This document shows, piece by piece, positions 6,833 through 9,722 of a stretch of DNA of 9,722 nucleotides. Source of the stretch: CAZTLE01 sp964614415 (GTDB taxonomy: Bacteria > Bacteroidota > Bacteroidia > Flavobacteriales > Flavobacteriaceae); the NCBI GenBank assembly GCA_964614415.1, contig CAZTLE010000156.1, positions 1 to 9,722 of the forward strand, read 5' to 3'. The position numbers and the translations under genes were made by a program. Positions within the stretch are counted from its first letter, which is position 1; every line of letters starts with the position of its first letter. Below the pieces are notes generated by a model that searched no databases, was not told the DNA's origin, and saw only the letters and a list, made by a program, of their open reading frames with translations.

Positions 6833-7552
6833 CTAGTTCTCTACCTGAAATACAATAGGTACTCCATAGGACACAATCACCGGTTTACCTCGTTGCATCC
6901 CAGGTGTCATTTTCGGTAATTGATTCAGTACACGGCTCGCTTCCGTTTCCAATGCCGGGTGTGGAGCCCGGGCACCTACTCCGATAATGTTGCCATTTTG
7001 ATCGATCTTAAACACGGCTCGAATCACCTGCCTGCCCTCTAATCCGAGGTCATTCGCCAGTTCCGTGTTGAACTTCTTATTAATGAACTTCTTAATCTTT
7101 TCCTCCATACAGGTTTTCCTCGCGTTGTTGTCACCGGCATTTTCGCAGCCCGGATACACGGGAACGTTCTCGATTAACACAAACGGGATTTCCTCAATGG
7201 GTTCGTCCTCGGCTTCAACAATATCTTCGATATCCTCAATGATATCGTCCTGACTTGTTTCAGTGTCGCCGATAATTTCTTCTTTGACGTCCTCATCGTC
7301 GTCAACAACTTCGATCACAGGTGTAATTGGTGGTGGCGGAGGTGGCGGAGGTGGTGGTGTGTTCCGCATGGTAATGGGAATGTCGTCAAGATCGTCAATG
7401 ACCTCAGCGATCTCAGGTCCGTTGTCAACGGAAGTCGAATGCTTCCATTCAATTGCTTGCCATGCCAGGAAGAGCATTAGAATAAGCCCTACCTGAAAGA
7501 ATAAAAAACTTCTTCTGCGCAGATCTGCGCCCGGGTTTTTCTTTGGTTTCAT
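6833..7552 (-). CDS. TonB-family energy transducer, second copy
   Basis: A 239-residue TonB-family protein. A basic N-terminus (MKPKKNPGADLRRR) leads into a membrane helix at about 15-36. After a short segment comes a run of ten prolines at 66-75, then a strongly acidic linker to about 121 (repeats such as DDDED and IEDIEDI). The C-terminal domain starts near 129 with VYPGCENAG (132-140), has a second Cys at 148, KKFNTELANDLGLEGRQ and the closing VPIVFQVEN. It is very similar to the copy at 7658-8377 in length, proline run and cysteine positions, so the pair is a tandem duplication. The hairpin at 7610-7634 separates it from the preceding gene. The 49-nt leader after that terminator has no convincing TAnnTTTG box. 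Which outer-membrane receptor it serves cannot be told from sequence. Confidence 0.92.
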   Translation of the reverse strand: MKPKKNPGADLRRRSFLFFQVGLILMLFLAWQAIEWKHSTSVDNGPEIAEVIDDLDDIPITMRNTPPPPPPPPPPITPVIEVVDDDEDVKEEIIGDTETSQDDIIEDIEDIVEAEDEPIEEIPFVLIENVPVYPGCENAGDNNARKTCMEEKIKKFINKKFNTELANDLGLEGRQVIRAVFKIDQNGNIIGVGARAPHPALETEASRVLNQLPKMTPGMQRGKPVIVSYGVPIVFQVEN

Positions 7553-7573
7553 AATGTGTGTATTTAAAGGTTA
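7546..7573 (-). repeat. Leader and first codons of the second tonB (intact repeat copy)
   Basis: Partner of the segment at 6734-6761 with 27 of 28 identical bases. Here the ATG within the repeat (7550-7552) is the functional start of the second tonB gene. The identity covers both untranslated leader and ATGAAAC, then stops abruptly at both ends. Confidence 0.75.
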
Positions 7574-7601
7574 TACCACATTATGTCACAAGGGTTATGC
7601 C

Positions 7602-7634
7602 AAAAAAAGAACCGTCCGCACAAGGCGGACGGTT
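7602..7634 (-). terminator. Intrinsic terminator after the first tonB gene
   Basis: On the minus strand a 10-bp perfect stem (AACCGTCCGC 3' arm copy at 7610-7619 with GCGGACGGTT at 7625-7634) and a 5-nt loop are followed, after one C, by seven T. It begins 23 nt after the stop codon of the first tonB gene. This is the clearest terminator in the window. Confidence 0.93.
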
Positions 7635-7657
7635 TCATATCTAAAAAGTATTCTTTT

Positions 7658-8377
7658 CTAGTTCTCTACCTGGAAAAGTATGGGAAGTGCGTATAGTACA
7701 CCTACCGCTTTTCCGCGTTGCTTACCAGGTACCATTTTCGGAAGTGATTTTACTACCCGGATCGCTTCTTGTTCCAGTCTTGGGTGTGGTGCTCTTGCAC
7801 GAACATCCACTACATTTCCTTGTCTGTCGATCTTAAACTGAACGGAAATACGCTGTCTTCCTTCCAGACCCAGGTCGTTCGCCAATTCGGTATCGAATTT
7901 TTTCTGAACGAACTTCTGAACCTTCTCGGACATACATTGCTTCTTAGCCGCATTGTTTCCGGCGTTCTCACATCCGGGATAGATCGGTACGTTCTCAATA
8001 ACAGCGAATGGTACATCGGCGATCTCTTCTTCCTCGGCTTCCTCAATCTCTTCGATCTCAGCAATTTCCTCGGTCTGATCGGCCTCTGTGGATTCTATTA
8101 TGGTTTCTTCTACTTCTTCTTCATCCTCAACAACCTCGATCACCTCGGGTGCCGGTGGTGGAGGCGGGGGTGGTGGGGGTGGTTGAATTTGTTGTGTAAT
8201 TGGAATCTCCTCATCCAACTCATCTCCTACCGCCAAAGTATCCCTTTGAGCGTCTTTGTCCATTGTCTTAAACTCGATTGCCTGCCAGGCCAGGAACAAC
8301 ATTAGGATCATTCCCAACTGGAAGAACAACGTGCTTCTTTTTGATAAATCCGCCTTCGGATTCTTTTTCACTTCCAT
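7658..8377 (-). CDS. TonB-family energy transducer, first copy
   Basis: A 239-residue TonB-family protein, expected to span the periplasm from an inner-membrane anchor. The N-terminus MEVKKNPKADLSKR is basic, with a membrane helix at about 15-36. A ten-proline run lies at 66-75 and an extreme Glu/Asp-rich linker at 83-121 (for example EEAEEEE). The C-terminal domain, about 127-239, contains YPGCENAG (133-140), Cys148, KFDTELANDLGLEGRQRISV, SLPKMVPGKQRGK and the closing LPILFQVEN. This copy stands where F. johnsoniae, as I recall, has a tonB-like gene after sprA, gcvH and vanZ, so it may be the ancestral copy of the pair. A promoter candidate sits at 8401-8408 and a strong terminator follows. 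The ATG is 52 nt past the stop of the VanZ-family gene. Confidence 0.92.
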   Translation of the reverse strand: MEVKKNPKADLSKRSTLFFQLGMILMLFLAWQAIEFKTMDKDAQRDTLAVGDELDEEIPITQQIQPPPPPPPPPPAPEVIEVVEDEEEVEETIIESTEADQTEEIAEIEEIEEAEEEEIADVPFAVIENVPIYPGCENAGNNAAKKQCMSEKVQKFVQKKFDTELANDLGLEGRQRISVQFKIDRQGNVVDVRARAPHPRLEQEAIRVVKSLPKMVPGKQRGKAVGVLYALPILFQVEN

Positions 8378-8400
8378 AATAGAATTTTTAGATAGTTGCT

Positions 8401-8408
8401 AAAATATA
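8401..8408 (-). promoter_or_regulatory. Possible promoter of the first tonB gene
   Basis: On the minus strand the box reads TATATTTT, one mismatch from TAnnTTTG. It is preceded by TTTG (8426-8429) with a 17-nt spacer, within the 17-23 nt expected for Bacteroidota promoters. The start would lie about 15-20 nt before the ATG at 8377. Together with the terminator further down this suggests the first tonB can be transcribed as a single-gene unit. Confidence 0.45.
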
Positions 8409-8429
8409 GAAATTATCGTGTAAAACAAA

Positions 8430-8840
8430 CTAATTTCCGGGTTTTGGGAATATCCGATTCTTAGTAAGGATAAACATTCCCCAACCCAGGATTACACCTA
8501 CCAGATTGGCCACGACATCCAGGGTATCGGCCCTGCGAAATGACGTCATCCGGTCTTGAATAACCTCAATTATTATGCCATAAACAAAACACCCAAAAAG
8601 GACTAACAGCATGACTTTCAATGAAATACTGTTCGATTTCTGTACGTACGCGTAGCTAAGCCAGATAGCGGTTAAAAGTAAATACAATCCAATATGCGCT
8701 ATCTTATCCAGCCATGGGATGTCAATCGCAGGTAAGTCTTTGGTAGGGGAAATGGAGGCTATGGTAATGAACAGGGTATAGGAAACCCCAAGAAACAGTA
8801 AAGTCCTAGGCTCCGATAACTTCTTTATAACCCGCGTCAT
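8430..8840 (-). CDS. VanZ-family membrane protein
   Basis: A 136-residue small polytopic membrane protein of the VanZ-like family. Four hydrophobic segments are visible at about 13-31, 47-65, 75-93 and 106-126. Family signatures are LDKIAHIGLY at 44-53, the polar-lined segment YGIIIEVIQ at 87-95 and RRADTLDVVANLVGVILG ahead of and within the last helix. VanZ was named from a teicoplanin-resistance accessory protein, but the biochemical function of the flavobacterial members is unknown to me, and resistance should not be assumed. The ATG lies inside the 3' end of gcvH (35-nt overlap in another frame). No alternative start before the first helix is apparent, so the two genes are likely co-transcribed and coupled. 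The same gene order next to sprA in other flavobacteria suggests a conserved operon. Confidence 0.87.
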   Translation of the reverse strand: MTRVIKKLSEPRTLLFLGVSYTLFITIASISPTKDLPAIDIPWLDKIAHIGLYLLLTAIWLSYAYVQKSNSISLKVMLLVLFGCFVYGIIIEVIQDRMTSFRRADTLDVVANLVGVILGWGMFILTKNRIFPKPGN

Positions 8841-9186
8841 CCAATAGCTCTTCTATTTCGCCTGGGTCTGATATCTTTACTTTGATCATCCATCCTTCTC
8901 CGTAAGGATCCGAATTTACCTTTTCAGGTTCAGACTCAAGATTCTCATTAAACTCGATGATCTCTCCACTTAAGGGTAGGTAGAGATCCGAAACTGTTTT
9001 AACGGCTTCAACCGTTCCGAAGACTTCGTCCTTATCCAAAGTTTCGTCCAGGGTTTCCACTTCAACGTATACGATATCACCCAGCTCACCCTGAGCAAAA
9101 TCGGTAATTCCTACTGTAGCAACATCTCCATCCAGTTTCACCCATTCGTGATCTTTCGTATACTTTAGGTCTGAAGGCACATTCAT
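8806..9186 (-). CDS. gcvH: Glycine cleavage system H protein
   Basis: The 126-residue lipoyl carrier of the glycine cleavage system. It shuttles the aminomethyl group between the P, T and L proteins in the cytoplasm. The family length and layout match: YTKDHEWVKLDGDVATVGIT at 9-28, FAQGELGDIVYVE at 30-42 and the lipoylation site GTVEAVKTVSDLY with Lys63 as the expected lipoyl-lysine. SDPYGEGWMIKVK (91-103) is the conserved C-terminal part. It begins 28 nt after the sprA stop with no room for a glycine riboswitch or terminator, so it is probably read through from sprA. The rest of the glycine cleavage genes are not in the window. The metabolic role has no evident link to secretion; co-location is a conserved flavobacterial arrangement as far as I recall. 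Confidence 0.97.
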   Translation of the reverse strand: MNVPSDLKYTKDHEWVKLDGDVATVGITDFAQGELGDIVYVEVETLDETLDKDEVFGTVEAVKTVSDLYLPLSGEIIEFNENLESEPEKVNSDPYGEGWMIKVKISDPGEIEELLDDAGYKEVIGA

Positions 9187-9214
9187 AGTGGTAATGGTGT
9201 TTTTAGGTTGTTAT

Positions 9215-9722
9215 TTAGTTTCCAAAGTTATATCGCAGCGTCAACCCGCTTCGAATTGTCGTTTGCGGGAAGGCTGTGGAAATGGCATACTCAGAGAACG
9301 AGTGATCGTAATAGAACAATGCCGTAAGGTTCTTGCTCAGCGCATAGTCGGCCGTAAGCTGGATACTGTAAATAGTCTGCCCGGCTGTTGTCTGGTTGTT
9401 TTCAAGGTCCAGATATCGTATGATGGTCCTGTTATCCCGACGGGACAGATCAAGTTTGAAATTGAGGTCACTCTTCAGGATCTTCTTCTTTCCTCCGAAA
9501 TTGGTTCCTATACGCAGGTCCTTAATTCGGTATCCGAGACCAAGAATGATCTCATCCCCTTTGATCTCCGTAAGCAGGTTGTTTGCAAAACTCAATGACA
9601 GGGCACGGTCTTTTCTGATCTCTGCAAGGATCTGAACAGAATTCTTCATTTCGAAATCCAGACGGACCAACGGTGAGAACTGCTCCGTAAGGTTCACGTT
9701 CGAAAGTAGGAACTCGTTTTTG
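9215..9722 (-). CDS. sprA: SprA, type IX secretion outer-membrane translocon (C-terminal fragment)
   Basis: The last 168 residues of SprA (Sov in Porphyromonas), the very large outer-membrane barrel that forms the type IX secretion translocon. It is needed for export of gliding adhesins and other proteins with type IX signals. The frame is open to the right edge, so the gene continues beyond the window; the whole protein is normally over 2000 residues. Recognised features are LTEIKGDEIILGLGYRIKD, the TAGQTIYSIQLTADYALSKN strand pair, FYYDHSFSEYAISTAFPQTT and the terminal strand TIRSGLTLRYNFGN, which closes a barrel. An internal GTG at 9697 is not the start, since coding sequence continues upstream without a stop. 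gcvH follows after 28 nt, so the two are likely in one transcript. Confidence 0.94.
   Translation of the reverse strand, partial: KNEFLLSNVNLTEQFSPLVRLDFEMKNSVQILAEIRKDRALSLSFANNLLTEIKGDEIILGLGYRIKDLRIGTNFGGKKKILKSDLNFKLDLSRRDNRTIIRYLDLENNQTTAGQTIYSIQLTADYALSKNLTALFYYDHSFSEYAISTAFPQTTIRSGLTLRYNFGN

Noticed and set aside
7321..8190. G-rich triplet tracts as a microsatellite or CRISPR-like repeat
   Set aside because: They are the complement of in-frame proline codons in the two tonB genes; no spacers or regular repeat units.
7769..8305. Plus-strand open frame of 178 codons opposite the first tonB
   Set aside because: Its Leu/Gly/Trp-rich composition is the complement of the acidic and proline-rich tonB coding sequence; not a gene.
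8430..8840. Antibiotic-resistance gene (vanZ)
   Set aside because: Membership of the VanZ-like family alone does not indicate glycopeptide resistance; no other van genes are present and the host is a Gram-negative flavobacterium.
9187..9214. Glycine riboswitch or promoter before gcvH
   Set aside because: Only 28 nt separate it from sprA, too short for a riboswitch, and no TAnnTTTG box is present.

Overview
The window reads as chromosomal DNA of a member of the Flavobacteriaceae (Bacteroidota), probably a marine or environmental aerobe. The evidence is a SprA C-terminus (type IX secretion translocon), a RemB-like gliding protein, Bacteroidota-style TonB proteins carrying the YPGCE motif, two adjacent cytochrome oxidase subunit III genes, promoter elements of the Bacteroidota form TAnnTTTG, and start regions that are A/T-rich and lack Shine-Dalgarno sequences. 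Ten genes lie on the minus strand and one on the plus strand. I cannot name the genus.

Reading the minus strand from the right edge: the 3' end of sprA (9215-9722, cut by the edge) is followed after 28 nt by gcvH (8806-9186). gcvH overlaps a VanZ-family membrane protein gene (8430-8840) by 35 nt. Next come three consecutive tonB-like genes (7658-8377, 6833-7552, 5855-6652) and a remB/Wzi-like outer-membrane barrel gene (3637-5748). Strong hairpins lie downstream of each of the three tonB genes, so they are probably transcribed or attenuated separately. From memory, Flavobacterium johnsoniae has the order sprA, gcvH, vanZ-like, tonB-like, remB. The window therefore looks like that gliding/secretion locus with an enlarged tonB set.

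A plus-strand gene for an exported metallo-beta-lactamase-fold hydrolase (2747-3634) converges on remB with only two bases between the stop codons. Divergent from it is a respiratory cluster on the minus strand: heme O synthase (1711-2604), a short cytochrome oxidase subunit III (1127-1711, overlapping by 1 nt) and a second, much longer subunit III (11-1081) with about 145 extra residues between its third and fourth membrane helices.

The most interesting observation is that the N-terminal ~110 residues of the RemB-like protein look like a TonB C-terminal domain, the same domain that ends the three TonB proteins encoded just upstream, including a shared pair of cysteines. The locus thus has three membrane-anchored TonB proteins next to an outer-membrane barrel carrying its own TonB-like periplasmic module. 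A 28-nt near-exact copy of the second tonB gene's leader and first codons lies stranded upstream of the third tonB, which suggests past duplication or rearrangement. No CRISPR array, insertion sequence, tRNA, rRNA or integrase was seen, and no stretch over 300 nt is without a gene.
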